From Leishmania donovani (lineage: Eukaryota; Euglenozoa; Kinetoplastea; Trypanosomatida; Trypanosomatidae): a stretch of 64,000 nucleotides of DNA. Positions 37,554-47,392 of the stretch are shown here, piece after piece. The position numbers and the translations under genes were made by a program. Within the stretch, counting starts at the first letter, position 1; each line of letters opens with the position of its first letter. The DNA is taken from contig NC_018261.1 in NCBI RefSeq assembly GCF_000227135.1, positions 1,374,355-1,438,354 on the forward strand. Reading direction: 5' to 3'. The notes beneath the pieces are model-generated. The model ran no database searches and was not told the origin of the DNA. It worked only from the letters and a program-made list of their open reading frames with translations.

Positions 37554-38720
37554 ATGGGGCTGGAAACCCTCAGCAACGGCACGTCGCCGGCCCCGATATC
37601 AGTTGTCTGTTTCGGGCATCCTTTGCTAGACATGATGGCAACCGTTGAAAACGATTTCTTGCGGGAGCATAACGTCGAACCAGGGAGTGTCACACTGGCG
37701 GCGCCGGAGCAGCTTGTTCTTTTCTCGAAGCTGCTGGACGAGTTCAAAGATCAGGTGGACTACGTCCCCGGTGGGGCCGCCATGAACACGGCGCGTGTTT
37801 TGGCTTGGATGCTGCCTGATGCGCACATCGCCTACGTGGGCGCACTGGGCAAGGATCGCTTCGCCGAAATCCTGAAGAGCGCGCTCACCAAGGCTGGCGT
37901 CGAGCAGCTGTTCGAGGAATGCGAAGACAAACCGACGGGCACCTGTGCCGGCCTCGTGGTGCAGAAAGATCGAACGTTGCTTGCTAACCTCGGCGCGGCC
38001 GTGACGTTGTCGTTGACGCACATTCAAACGGACGCCGTGCAATCTGCAATTGAGAAGGCCAGTTTGTACTACGCAGAGGGCTTCTTTCTCAACACCGCCT
38101 CCAGCCCTAACAATCTTCTCTACGTTGCCCATCACGCTCACCTGCACGGAAAGCTTTTCTGCTTCAACCTGAACGCGCCGTATATTAGCATTGCGTTTGA
38201 GAGCCGCCTACATGTTCTCTTGCCTCATGTAGACATCCTCTTCGGCAGCGACGAAGATCTACTAACGTACGCTTCTGTGCGGTGGCCGCACGACTTTGAC
38301 CTGAGCACCCTCGGCACCGTCATGCACGCTAATTCGCGGCGCCATGAGGCGTTCGTGCGGTGTCTCGCGCGCATCTCCATGCTGCCGAGAGCCAACTCCG
38401 CCAGGCCCCGACTCGTGGTCGGGACCTGTGGGCCCCACGACACGTACGTCGCATGCGGCGACCACGTCCGCTCCTACCCAGTGCCGCCGATGGCGCAGGA
38501 GGAGATGGTTGACGTGAACGGCGCTGGTGACGCGTTTGTGGCGGGCTTCCTTGCTCAATACATCGTGAACCGTGATGAGTCTACTAGCGTCGTGGTTGGT
38601 CATGCTTCCGCACAGAACTGCATCCGGCATAACGGTGCCGTTGTGAGTGGTGCGCCCCCGGCGCTTACGCGCCGGATCAGCGGCACGACAGAGCCTGTCA
38701 TGACCGCGAACTCCGCTTGA
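37554..38720 (+). CDS. Adenosine-kinase-like PfkB carbohydrate kinase
   Basis: This is a 388-aa protein of the ribokinase/PfkB superfamily, closest in layout to adenosine kinase, which phosphorylates adenosine to AMP in purine salvage. The N-terminal F-G-H-P-L-L-D-M-M segment corresponds to the substrate-binding N-P-L-L-D-I of the family. P-G-G-A-A-M-N-T-A-R-V-L-A-W matches the di-Gly hinge and helix (usually A-T-Q-N in adenosine kinase). The C-terminal signature D-V-N-G-A-G-D-A-F supplies the catalytic base D326. It is about 40 residues longer than a typical ~345-aa adenosine kinase, with extra residues at both ends and in the insert ~255-285. Several otherwise conserved adenosine-contacting positions look changed, so substrate should be left open. 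Trypanosomatids cannot make purines, so salvage kinases matter to them. ATG 37554 is the first in frame. Confidence 0.85.
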   Translation: MGLETLSNGTSPAPISVVCFGHPLLDMMATVENDFLREHNVEPGSVTLAAPEQLVLFSKLLDEFKDQVDYVPGGAAMNTARVLAWMLPDAHIAYVGALGKDRFAEILKSALTKAGVEQLFEECEDKPTGTCAGLVVQKDRTLLANLGAAVTLSLTHIQTDAVQSAIEKASLYYAEGFFLNTASSPNNLLYVAHHAHLHGKLFCFNLNAPYISIAFESRLHVLLPHVDILFGSDEDLLTYASVRWPHDFDLSTLGTVMHANSRRHEAFVRCLARISMLPRANSARPRLVVGTCGPHDTYVACGDHVRSYPVPPMAQEEMVDVNGAGDAFVAGFLAQYIVNRDESTSVVVGHASAQNCIRHNGAVVSGAPPALTRRISGTTEPVMTANSA

Positions 38721-41400
38721 AGGGATGTCCTTCTTTCTCACCCCCTCACAAGCGCAGCAAACAGCAGCGTAGCACCGGCGCACCGATATCCAGGCGCCAT
38801 CTTATGTTTGAATGTGCGTGCATATGCGTTGATGCATGTGCAGCCGGCGTGTCTTTGCGTATGCCCCGTTGCTGATTCGGTTTTTGCAAGTGTGCGTGTG
38901 TGGGTCGTTGAGTGCACCTGCGCACTTGTCGAGCCCGTGCTATGCAGCTAGGGACAAACAATGACGCTGCGTGCAGATGCCGAGGCTGCGGACTGGTGTG
39001 TCCTCCGCCCTCGCGAAGTGTGTTCCTCTTTCTGTTTTTTTTTTTTGTTTCTGTCTTCCTTTTGTGTGTGGCGTCATATGTCTCTCTCTCTTGCCTCTTC
39101 TTACCATGCCCCTCTCGACGGGCGTACTTGTACTCCTCTGTGCGCCACATCCTGCCCCTCCTTGTTCTGCTTTTCTTCACTCCTCACCAGCCCTCCCTCC
39201 CTCCTCTCCTTTAGACGCCTTCTTCTCTTTTTTTTGCTTGCAACTGACTTCTTCTTGGGGTGATGCGAGAAGCGTAGTGTCGGTACTCATTTTTGCGTGC
39301 AAAATGCGGGCTCTGATGTGGAGGGGAGGTGCACTTCAGCGTGATCTCAGAATCCAGCACACACGCCACTCAGCGTGAGGGATTCCAAGCAGACCTCCGT
39401 ATCCCCCCGCCCAATTCCGAAGCGCCTCTGTTCATGATAGGGCCACGCTCCTACGACCTGAGGGAGCTCAGAGCGATGTATTGCTACCGATGTCAGCGGT
39501 CAGGTTCTGGATGGCGTTGGTTCGGAGCGGCCTGCGACAGTAAACAGGTTTGTGCCACCCATACAATGGATGAAGTTTCCACGTGACTCGATTGTATCTC
39601 TCACCCGGCCCTCACACTGTCCTGCTGGTGTGGGCTGCCTGAATGCCATCCCGAGAGGGATGCACCAGGTGTGGCGACCGGCAAAACGGGAGTAGCTGTG
39701 AGGCAGCCTTCGAAGCGGGTGGGCGGGTAGAGTTTGAGGCTGGGGCTGTGATTTCAGATGGCTGAGCCAGCACTTTGCTGTAGCGCGTGCCTACGGCTAC
39801 TTCGCACCATCGCGATGGGCCTGTGACATGTGTAGAGTGGAGCTGAGCTTGTGCTGTACGTTATAGAGGACACATTGAAAGGAAGGAAAAAAGGTGAGAT
39901 ATGGGCGGCTTTTTCTGTGCGCAAGGGTTTGCTTTTATTCACAGCGTGCTCTTTCGACCACTTCATCTCCCCGCATCAACCTACTGCAAGCTCATATACA
40001 CCCGTGTATATATATATATATATATGTATACAGACCCAATCACACAGAGAGGCGCAGTGGGTGAGACGCGAAGCGATGTCACTGTCAGTGAGCAGTCACC
40101 AGTGGTACACCGCTGCCCATGTCATGTGCGTCTGCGCGCAAAACGTTTTCTCTCCGTATGTGTAGAGGTGTACGCGTGCAAAAAAAAAAACAAAAGCAGG
40201 TTTGCCCTTCTGTGTGAGTGTGTGTATCTGTGTGTGTGTGTGCCTGTGCGTCTGTGTGCCGCTTTTTGTGTGATAACTTTTTCTTCGAATATTCTCTCTT
40301 CCACTCCTCCTCTTGTTTGGCTGAAAGTTTTCTTTTGACTGGAAGGGTCGAACACCCCTGTCTTCCGCCCCCCCCCCTCCCCCAGGTACACAGGCGCAAA
40401 GATGCTCAGCGCACACTCTGCCCTCCCTTTCTTCTCTCTGTTGAGACGCATGCTGATGCTCTCGGTAGCGTGTGCGTGCATATGTGTGCGGATAACTGTT
40501 TGCTTCGTGACTTTACTGTTATTAGTTTGCGGACGAACAAGCATCTCTTCGAAATTTCTCTCTTGGTTCTCCACTTCGAATGCCTGCTGCTGGCTGTTTT
40601 GAACCCATTTTTTCTTTCAGCGGTGGCTGATGCCGCAGCGACCATGCGAAAGAGAGTCAGGGATGCGAGAGGGAGGGAAAGAGGGAAGTGCGCACAAGCT
40701 TGCACGTACACAAAAGGAAGTCACACACACAAAAAAAAACGCGGCGAAGATGCCGAGCAAAGTAAGCACCATGCCAGCATTTGTGGTGACGCGCTTTTTT
40801 GTATGCTATGCTGTTGCTTTACGGCCCTCAGCGCTAGCCCTTTCATCGCTCTCTTGCTCTCTTCTTGCGACATAGCATCCTTGCTTCTCAGTCCAGGTAG
40901 CTGCCCCTTCCTTCGTTGATGGGGCTGTATAATGTACGTTTTGTTTTCGAGTGGCCTTCCTTGACCTCTCTCCCTTCCTTCTTCAATGGGCAGCCTTAAG
41001 CGTAAGGATAAAGGGAGCGGAGTGCTTGATTCTTCATCTTTTTTTTCCTTTGGGTATTCGCACTTGTCGCATCCTTCTTGTTTCCTTTCGTGCGCCTGTA
41101 GAAAGTGAAGCAGTGCAGAAGAGAACAGAACACATACACACGTACATACACACAAAAAGAATACTCAGCAAGTCAAAGTATCGTCACCGGCGGTGCACCT
41201 TGAGAGACCGAGGCAAGCCTCGGAAAGTAAGGAGGAATGGACCCTGCGCAAGCTCAAAGTGCGGTTTATGCGAGTTTCTAACCCCCCCCCCCCCGGCTAT
41301 TGCAGCCGTGCTGCTGCATAGCGCGACGGAGCGGGCCACACAGAGGAGAAAGAGAGAGAGAGAGCACTGAGTGCAGACGAAGATCAGGGAAAAACTGCCG
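38721..41400. other. Long gene-free stretch, left part
   Basis: No protein gene is supported. Most is pyrimidine-rich spacer with poly-T, poly-A and TG/CA runs, including a TA run at ~40008-40025. The segment 39,560-39,860 differs: it is GC-rich, not pyrimidine-biased, full of stops, and is listed separately. Confidence 0.55.
39560..39860. repeat. Non-coding GC-rich block, possible short degenerate retroposon (SIDER-like)
   Basis: About 300 nt of GC-rich, non-pyrimidine-biased sequence with stops in all frames lies inside an otherwise pyrimidine-rich spacer and is followed by an A-rich patch near 39870-39893. Leishmania spacers and 3' UTRs often contain SIDER elements of about this size and composition. 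I cannot confirm the family signature by eye, so this is only a candidate. Confidence 0.25.
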
Positions 41401-41559
41401 AGACGAGCGAATGCTATAGAAATGTGCGCGTTGTGACGCAAAGGCCCGAGTCTCATGTGATCAATGCATCCACTAAGCAAAGTGGTGACACGGTGTTTGC
41501 CCAGCTTTCAGCGCACGCCTCTCCTCGTGTAGGTTTGTCGTTCTCTGTATGTCTCCTTT

Positions 41560-41840
41560 AGCGAGTCTGCAGGCTCATCTGTGCCCTCTTCTTCAACAGC
41601 GCGCCCTAACTTGTTTTCTTCTCTCTGTCGCTTCCGTTCTCGTGCAGGACCCTGGACGCAACCCGCCTGGATTAAGGCATACAATCCACCCAGGTCTGTG
41701 AGGCGCCGATTGCGCAACACAAGTCCGAAGAAGCGCCGAAGCAGGACATGCAAAGACCGCTAAGCGCATGGGCCCGATTCGACGGTAGATGGTCCGTCCT
41801 CGATGACGAGGATGTGGCCGTGGTGCCGCAGAGGTGAAGT
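41560..41840. mobile_element. Remnant of ingi/L1Tc-type retroposon, 3' part (copy 2)
   Basis: About 200 nt here align with 50,225-50,440, the 3' part of the larger retroposon relic, in the same orientation. Shared runs include AAGGCAT, CAGGTCT, GCGCCGAT and GCATG-GGCCCGATTCGA-like segments, then GAGGATG...GTGGCCG. Identity by eye is roughly two thirds. Stops occur in all frames. The aligned part is too short to code for a domain. Edges are approximate. Confidence 0.55.
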
Positions 41841-42561
41841 GAGCTGTGGTTGTGTATGCGTATATTTGATAATTTGTTCGTGGGGGAGAGAGATGTAAAG
41901 CAAAGAGAAGAAATTGCTTTTCTCTGCGCTCATGTACGCGTTTTCTTGAACTACGTGGCCCTCTCCAATTGTGCACGGGAGAGACCGCTACCCGATAAAA
42001 GTATGGAGAACGCATTGCAGTTCAATGGACGCACAAAGGGTGCAGAGCAGGCAAAGAATACGAGGTCATTCACCTTCTCTCTGGCTCCATGATCACGAAT
42101 CTTGAATTGCGCTTGTCGCGCTGATTTAGTGCCGCAGCCGAGCTTGCAGAGATGCACAGGTCTCCCAGAGGGAGGTGCACCCCCGTCCGCGCGCCATATT
42201 CAGATATTCTGGCTTTGCTAACGCAAGGGAATTGGGGCTGAGCGAGGGCTTGGGGGGGGGGAGGGGGCTTATTCAACACTTTCATGGATCGCCTCCTCCC
42301 CTCCCGTAAGGTGAATCGCGCCATTATGAAGCTCCGCCACTCATTTCTTTTTTTTTTTTTGTTTGCAGCAAGATGCAAGAGCCGGTACGCTGTTCTCATG
42401 TCAAGAGCACCACACATAGTCATGCGCGACTCTCTCTCTTCTGCTCCTCGTCATCTTTTTTTGTCTTCTTTTCTCACGAGCGTCGTGTGGTTTCTTGTTG
42501 TTGTTCTTTCTTTTCCTTTCTACACGTTCGCCTCTCGCCGACTCTCTCTCCCACCGAACAC
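41841..42561. other. Spacer before the complex I gene
   Basis: Mixed-composition sequence at first, then a pyrimidine-rich stretch with G9 (42252-42260) and T12 (42349-42360) runs leading into the acceptor of the NDUFB9-like gene. No gene seen. Confidence 0.55.
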
Positions 42562-42563
42562 AG
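42562..42563 (+). promoter_or_regulatory. Spliced-leader acceptor AG of the NDUFB9-like gene
   Basis: A long pyrimidine tract at ~42426-42555 ends in AACACAG with AG at 42562-42563. The first in-frame ATG is 42752. Confidence 0.5.
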
Positions 42564-42751
42564 AAAACGTCCACCCTTTTACCCCCCTCCCCCAAACAAA
42601 CAAGAAAAACCCGAATAGTCGCCCTTTTCACACTTCATCATCTTCCCCGTGTACGCGTGTGATGATACGCTGCCGCATCTCGTGACGCGTGCGGTACCTG
42701 CGAGCCGCACACACACGCAGAGCAGCTGCGTTCGCGGCATCGAAGTCAGTC

Positions 42752-43273
42752 ATGTGTGCAGCAAAGCACACCATTCGAGAACTTCGCAACGTCGCGGAGA
42801 GCCCATATCGAGCACAGGTGCTCTCGTGGTACCGACGGTGCTTGCGTGCGGCCTTCACGGCGCCATGGAGCTCCGACGAGGACGCTTTGTACGTCTTGGA
42901 GGAGACTCGGCGACTGTTCCACCAGAATCAAGGTATTCGCGATTTGGAGCGCATCGAGCGCAAGCTGCGTGAGGTTGAGATGCGATACGAGATGGCGCTC
43001 CACTACAACATTCCCTACCCGAGACCCTTCAACAAGATGCAGGGCTCAATGCAGGAGAGCGGGGTGCCGTACGCCGCTTACCTAGACTCTGCCTACGATC
43101 ACATGGTCAACCCCCATATCGGCGTCATCGCCGAAGGGAGCGCGAATCTGGGGATAATGGGTGGGCTAGAAAAGTCTAGTCAATACTTTGAGGACAGCAC
43201 TGGGGAGGCTGACGTGGATGGTCGAGCGAATCCCTACGACACAGAGGCGGAGCCACCATCCACTGTGCGCTGA
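42752..43273 (+). CDS. LYR-motif complex I subunit (NDUFB9/B22-like)
   Basis: This is a 173-aa protein. Residues ~19-95 match the LYR family member NDUFB9 (B22): R-A-Q-V-L-S-W-Y-R-R at 20-29, with W-Y-R in place of the canonical L-Y-R, then three amphipathic helices ending in Y-N-I-P-Y-P-R-P-F, where NDUFB9 has Q-P-Y-I-F-P-D-S-P. In other eukaryotes the subunit binds the mitochondrial acyl-carrier protein and is an accessory part of NADH:ubiquinone oxidoreductase. The C-terminal ~80 residues extend beyond the family core and are acidic and disordered. The frame is open to a GTG at 42689, but ATG 42752 is the first methionine. No cleavable presequence is obvious, as usual for LYR proteins. Confidence 0.85.
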   Translation: MCAAKHTIRELRNVAESPYRAQVLSWYRRCLRAAFTAPWSSDEDALYVLEETRRLFHQNQGIRDLERIERKLREVEMRYEMALHYNIPYPRPFNKMQGSMQESGVPYAAYLDSAYDHMVNPHIGVIAEGSANLGIMGGLEKSSQYFEDSTGEADVDGRANPYDTEAEPPSTVR

Positions 43274-44431
43274 TTTCGTCGGCGGCGCTGTGCCGCATGT
43301 CGTGGAGTGTGCTGCGCTCCTTCTGGTCACGATCACCCCTTTCCCCTCCAGTATCGCCTTCACCCCGCTCGCTTCTCCTTTTTGCTTCACCCGCGTACAA
43401 CCGCACTTACACAGGCAAAGCAGAGCTGTTCACTCCCCCCTCCCCCCTCCCGCTAGAACTGCACGTCGCGCCACTAACGCACCTCTCTCCGTTTCCTATG
43501 TGTTTCTCGCGCAGCTCTTGTGGATGGGCTGCAGAAAGGCGACAAGAATAGAAAAAAAAATAGGCGGGATGCGGAGTGCATCGTTACTTGCACACGACGC
43601 GTTGTCGTTTCAGGTACCGAGAAGGGAAGCGTCGCGTTTTTGTTTTTTTTTTTTCTCTCATGGATAGGGTTGCCCATCACGCCTCGTGCTAAGTCGCTGA
43701 TCACGTCTTTTCCGTCGTCAGTGACGCTTCCACCCCCAGCGTTGTTGAGATAGCTACAGCACAACATCTCGGCACCTCTCGTCCTCTGCGACGAATCACT
43801 CTCGCTACGCCTCGTCACTTTCCTTGCTGTCTGGTTGACTTCGCCTCTTCTCACCTCGTCTTGATGCATTCGTGGTTTTTGTGCCCATCCACATACACAC
43901 ACACATACACACACACACACACACACATTCTCTCACAATGAACGCAACGGCGGCGATGCAAAGGGCGGCAACAGAGAGGCGTTTCGTGGAGCCACCAACT
44001 GCGGATCTTTTTCTCGCCTCTTTTTCGTTTGCTTGTTGCAAGCACTTATTCACTTTCACACACATTTGCGTACGTACACAGTGCGGATCGACACGTGATT
44101 GTTCGAGCTGTGGCAAGCGACGGTGGGCGCTGCCCTTTTTCTTTGCCGTTGTTTCGCCATTCACTTCCGCCTTTCCCGCATTTCTCATCCGCGCTCCTCC
44201 CTCGTTCATACTCTGCGAGCTTTACGTCCCCGTGTGCGTGCGTCTCTCCGTTGTTTCCTTCTCTCACATATTAACTCAGGACATCGCTTGTCTTTCCTCT
44301 TTTTAAGTTTTTATACCTGTATCTCGCAAGCTATCAATTGTATTGCTGTCTCGTCCTTTGTGCGTCTATTTCCACCGCATAAGGGTGTGCATCTTTTTCT
44401 CGCTTTCTGTTTTGTTGCTGTGGTCTTTGCA
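43274..44431. other. 1.2-kb spacer
   Basis: Pyrimidine-rich UTR and intergenic sequence with a T12-like run near 43641-43652, a CA microsatellite at 43891-43927 and a final pyrimidine tract before AG 44432-44433. No gene seen. Confidence 0.6.
43891..43927. repeat. (CA)n microsatellite
   Basis: A CA run with two CATA interruptions in the spacer between the complex I and lipase-like genes. Confidence 0.93.
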
Positions 44432-44433
44432 AG
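44432..44433 (+). promoter_or_regulatory. Candidate spliced-leader acceptor AG of the patatin-like gene
   Basis: A T-rich tract (44392-44430) ends in TTTGCAAG with AG at 44432-44433. The 5' UTR to ATG 44593 is about 160 nt. Confidence 0.45.
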
Positions 44434-44592
44434 CGAAATCTACTGAGAGTTGGCGTACAAGGCGTGTGTGAAGTGACTCCCCCTCCCTCATCCACCAACT
44501 GCCGAGCTGACGACGCGCGAGGCAGCGGAAGGCAGGGTTGCCTCATTCCGTGTTCTGCCTTTCGGGGACAAAAGGGGGAAGGGGAGGGTGCA

Positions 44593-46305
44593 ATGGATTC
44601 CGCCCTGCATGCCTTCCGGATGCATGGCGCCTCCTTCTATCACTGGACGAGCTACGTAGTCTATGTCATATACTCATGTCTCTTCTTCGCCTGCGAAGTG
44701 ATCGCGGGTGTGCTTGAAATACCAACCGATGCTCCGCAATACGACGCGCTCACGCATCAGGCCAACTGCGCCACCACTTACGAGGAGTGGCTGCCCATCG
44801 CCTCCACGCTGGACGACATGGACGGCTTTCAGAAGTGGCGCACCGACGAGGCGTCGACCTACTTCTCTTTCGAGGGTGTGATGCGAACGATAGAAGAGCT
44901 GCTGGAGCTGCGCAGCGTCGGCAGCGCGGAGGCACTGCTGGACAATCTCCAGAAGCATGTGCACCGCTCCCTCTACGGCATCAGTCACCGTCGGTTGTAC
45001 CTGTACAAAACCGGCACCAAAACGGTCATTCACTCGTATAACTCCCTCGTTTGTTTTCTCCTGGGCCGTGTAGGTGAGGCGGCGCGGGCTGACCGACGAA
45101 TGGCCGTCCGCACACGAGAGGTGCTCTCGGAGATGTCTCGCGTTTACGGATCCACTGCACTGCTGTTGCAGGGTGGCGTGCTTGCGTCGTCGGCCCACTT
45201 CGGTGTGGCAAAAGCGCTGTATGATGCCGGACTTCTACCCCCTGTTGTGTATGGCAGCGGCAGCGGCGCGCTGGTGGCGACGCTTGTGTGCTGCTCCACC
45301 GACTTGGCCTCGCTGTTTCACAGCAGCAGCGGCAGCAACAGCATCGCGGAGGCGAATGCACTCCTCGGCACGCCCACCGCTGATTCGCGGTGGAAGCGCT
45401 TCCACCGGCTGCTGCACACTGGCGAAGTGTGCGACCCCGTTGCCCTGGCCGACTTCTTACAGAGAAGCATCGGCGACGTGACCTTTGCCGAGGCGTTTGC
45501 CCGAACTGGGCGTGTGCTGAATATCCCGTTTGTGTCCGCGTCGCCCGTGATGCCGCGCAGAAACGCTGACGTGGACGTTCAGCTGTTGAACTATCTTACG
45601 TCTCCCGACGTACTTGTGCGCTCTGCGGTGCTCTGCGCCATATGCCCGGCCGCTGCGGTGCATCCCGCCTCGTCGTCCTCCTACGGGCCAGCGGGAGGTG
45701 CAGCACCACCGACGCGCACGCTACTCGCACGAACACGGCTGACGAGCGCCATTGTCGCCTACGAGCCTCCCGTGGTGCATCAAAGCTACGCCTGCTCCTG
45801 GGGCGATCACGTCGGCTACGGGGTGCTGGACCCGGTGCAGCGAATGAGGGGTCTCTTCTGCATACGGTTTTGCGTCGTGTCGGATGCGTCGGTGCGTGGG
45901 TATCTGTGGCAGCTGTTGCACCAGAGCGCCTACAGGGACGGACTTCGGCACCGTACGCGTATGTGGGACTGGGCACGCTACACGTTTGCCCTGTGCGTGC
46001 TCGGGCTGGCGCATGTATTTCTGCGTCTGCTGGCGTGGATGGGCTACGACGCCATTGCCGCACCGTCGCCAACTTCCATGTGGACTTTCTTCGAAGATGA
46101 TGTCGGCGAGAACATGCGCATGCACCCAATCTCGAGCGTGTGGTCGTATCTGCGGCTGTGTTACAGTCCGACAACGGCGAACATGCAGGTACTGGTCCTG
46201 GAAGGGGAGCGACAAGTATGGCCGAGGCTGGAGCAACTGCGCATGTCCATCTCAGTCGAACAAGTCCTGGCAGCCATGTTGAAGCGGCTTCCCACTTACA
46301 GGTGA
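44593..46305 (+). CDS. Patatin-like protein of the TGL3/TGL4/SDP1 lipase family, altered active site
   Basis: This is a 570-aa protein. A hydrophobic N-terminal helix spans ~15-37. The family region before the catalytic core contains W-(x)n-G-(x)n-E-L-L-x-L-R-S. The patatin core has the oxyanion loop L-L-L-Q-G-G at ~190-195. It also has the nucleophile elbow Y-G-S-G-S-G-A at 220-226, the diagnostic L-L-N-Y-L-T-S-P-D-V-L-V-R-S-A-V around 335-350 and the dyad region W-G-D-H-V-G with D405. Family members hydrolyse triacylglycerol on lipid droplets. Here the canonical G-x-S-x-G reads G221-S-G-S-G225, so Gly sits where the nucleophile Ser belongs, with Ser one place before and one after, and D-G of the dyad is D-H. 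The protein may be inactive or use a shifted Ser224. A second hydrophobic stretch near 460-477 may bind membrane. ATG 44593 is the first methionine; the open frame starts at a GTG. Confidence 0.85.
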   Translation: MDSALHAFRMHGASFYHWTSYVVYVIYSCLFFACEVIAGVLEIPTDAPQYDALTHQANCATTYEEWLPIASTLDDMDGFQKWRTDEASTYFSFEGVMRTIEELLELRSVGSAEALLDNLQKHVHRSLYGISHRRLYLYKTGTKTVIHSYNSLVCFLLGRVGEAARADRRMAVRTREVLSEMSRVYGSTALLLQGGVLASSAHFGVAKALYDAGLLPPVVYGSGSGALVATLVCCSTDLASLFHSSSGSNSIAEANALLGTPTADSRWKRFHRLLHTGEVCDPVALADFLQRSIGDVTFAEAFARTGRVLNIPFVSASPVMPRRNADVDVQLLNYLTSPDVLVRSAVLCAICPAAAVHPASSSSYGPAGGAAPPTRTLLARTRLTSAIVAYEPPVVHQSYACSWGDHVGYGVLDPVQRMRGLFCIRFCVVSDASVRGYLWQLLHQSAYRDGLRHRTRMWDWARYTFALCVLGLAHVFLRLLAWMGYDAIAAPSPTSMWTFFEDDVGENMRMHPISSVWSYLRLCYSPTTANMQVLVLEGERQVWPRLEQLRMSISVEQVLAAMLKRLPTYR

Positions 46306-47342
46306 AATCTCTGCCTGTGCTTGCGTGCTGAGGAGGAGGAGGGCCCCAACGTATGCGTGCGCGGTGCTTTCTCGATGCCTGTTGATCCATCACGACTTCC
46401 CTCCACCTGCCTTTCTGGTTACCCGCTTCGCCCTTGTACTCATCACCAACCGAGGGCCGGGCGCTGCTTCCTTTTCTCCTTCACACCGTTGGTGCTTCTC
46501 GCCCCCGTTTGCCTGCTTTTTTTTTCTTCCCTCGTTAACGTATAGCTCGAGCTTCTTTCGCTTTCTCCGGTCTCACGTACGGCCCCTCTGCTTCCGCAGT
46601 ATTCCCCTCGACTATACGTGTGTGTGTGTGCTGCACGAATGGCAGCGTTGCCTTTCGTTTGCTGCTCCGATGGTGCTGTGCGAAGGCGCACACGTACGCA
46701 GGCGAAACAGATTTGTGCACTTGCACGAATGCTGTGCCGTGCGTCCTACGGTGTGTGTGCGTATGCCTCGCTCGCTCTTTGGCTCTTTTCATGCACGGGA
46801 AAACGAAAATAAGCAGCCGCTGCCCTTCTTGGGTCGAATCTAAATCGTCTCCTCTATTCTGGCTGCAGGGGGAGAGAGGAGGCTTGCGTTCAAGACACCA
46901 ACCCCCTCCGTCTTTCGGAGAAACGCCGTTGACAGCAACACTGATGACGTAATCACTGTTGTGCGACCGAGAGAGCAGGAGAGTAAGCGGATAGTTGACA
47001 GAAGTGGCACATGTGAGCTTACTTCCAGGCTTCGTGAAAAATCATCAGAGCTCTCTGTCATGTGAGTGCTACTACCTCTACTCAAGGTGGGCCGACATTC
47101 CTTTTGCTCGCATTCCGATGAGATGACACACTTTTATTTTGTCCCTCTACTCCGCGCACCTTCCGTCATCTCTTGTTGTCGGGTTTCCTGTTGCCGGGCA
47201 AAAGCGGGGACCTTGTTCGCTGTGGACTCGCTAGACTTCGTGCTTGTCCTGCCTTTGGGCCTTCTCGCATACCTCAGCAGCGACTGCCATACGCCTCCCA
47301 GCTTTGTCTCTCCGCCCCTCTGCCTTTTCTGTGCATCATCTC
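46306..47342. other. 1.0-kb spacer
   Basis: UTR and intergenic sequence with T10 near 46519-46528 and a TG run near 46619-46630, ending in a pyrimidine tract. No gene seen. Confidence 0.6.
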
Positions 47343-47344
47343 AG
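47343..47344 (+). promoter_or_regulatory. Spliced-leader acceptor AG of the phosphoesterase gene
   Basis: A pyrimidine-rich stretch (47300-47342) ends in CATCTCAG with AG at 47343-47344. It excludes the upstream extension of the frame and leaves a 5' UTR of about 50 nt before ATG 47393. Confidence 0.6.
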
Positions 47345-47392
47345 CGGCGGTTTTTGTCAAAGGAGGATCACCAAAGAAGCACGCGCGCAGAC

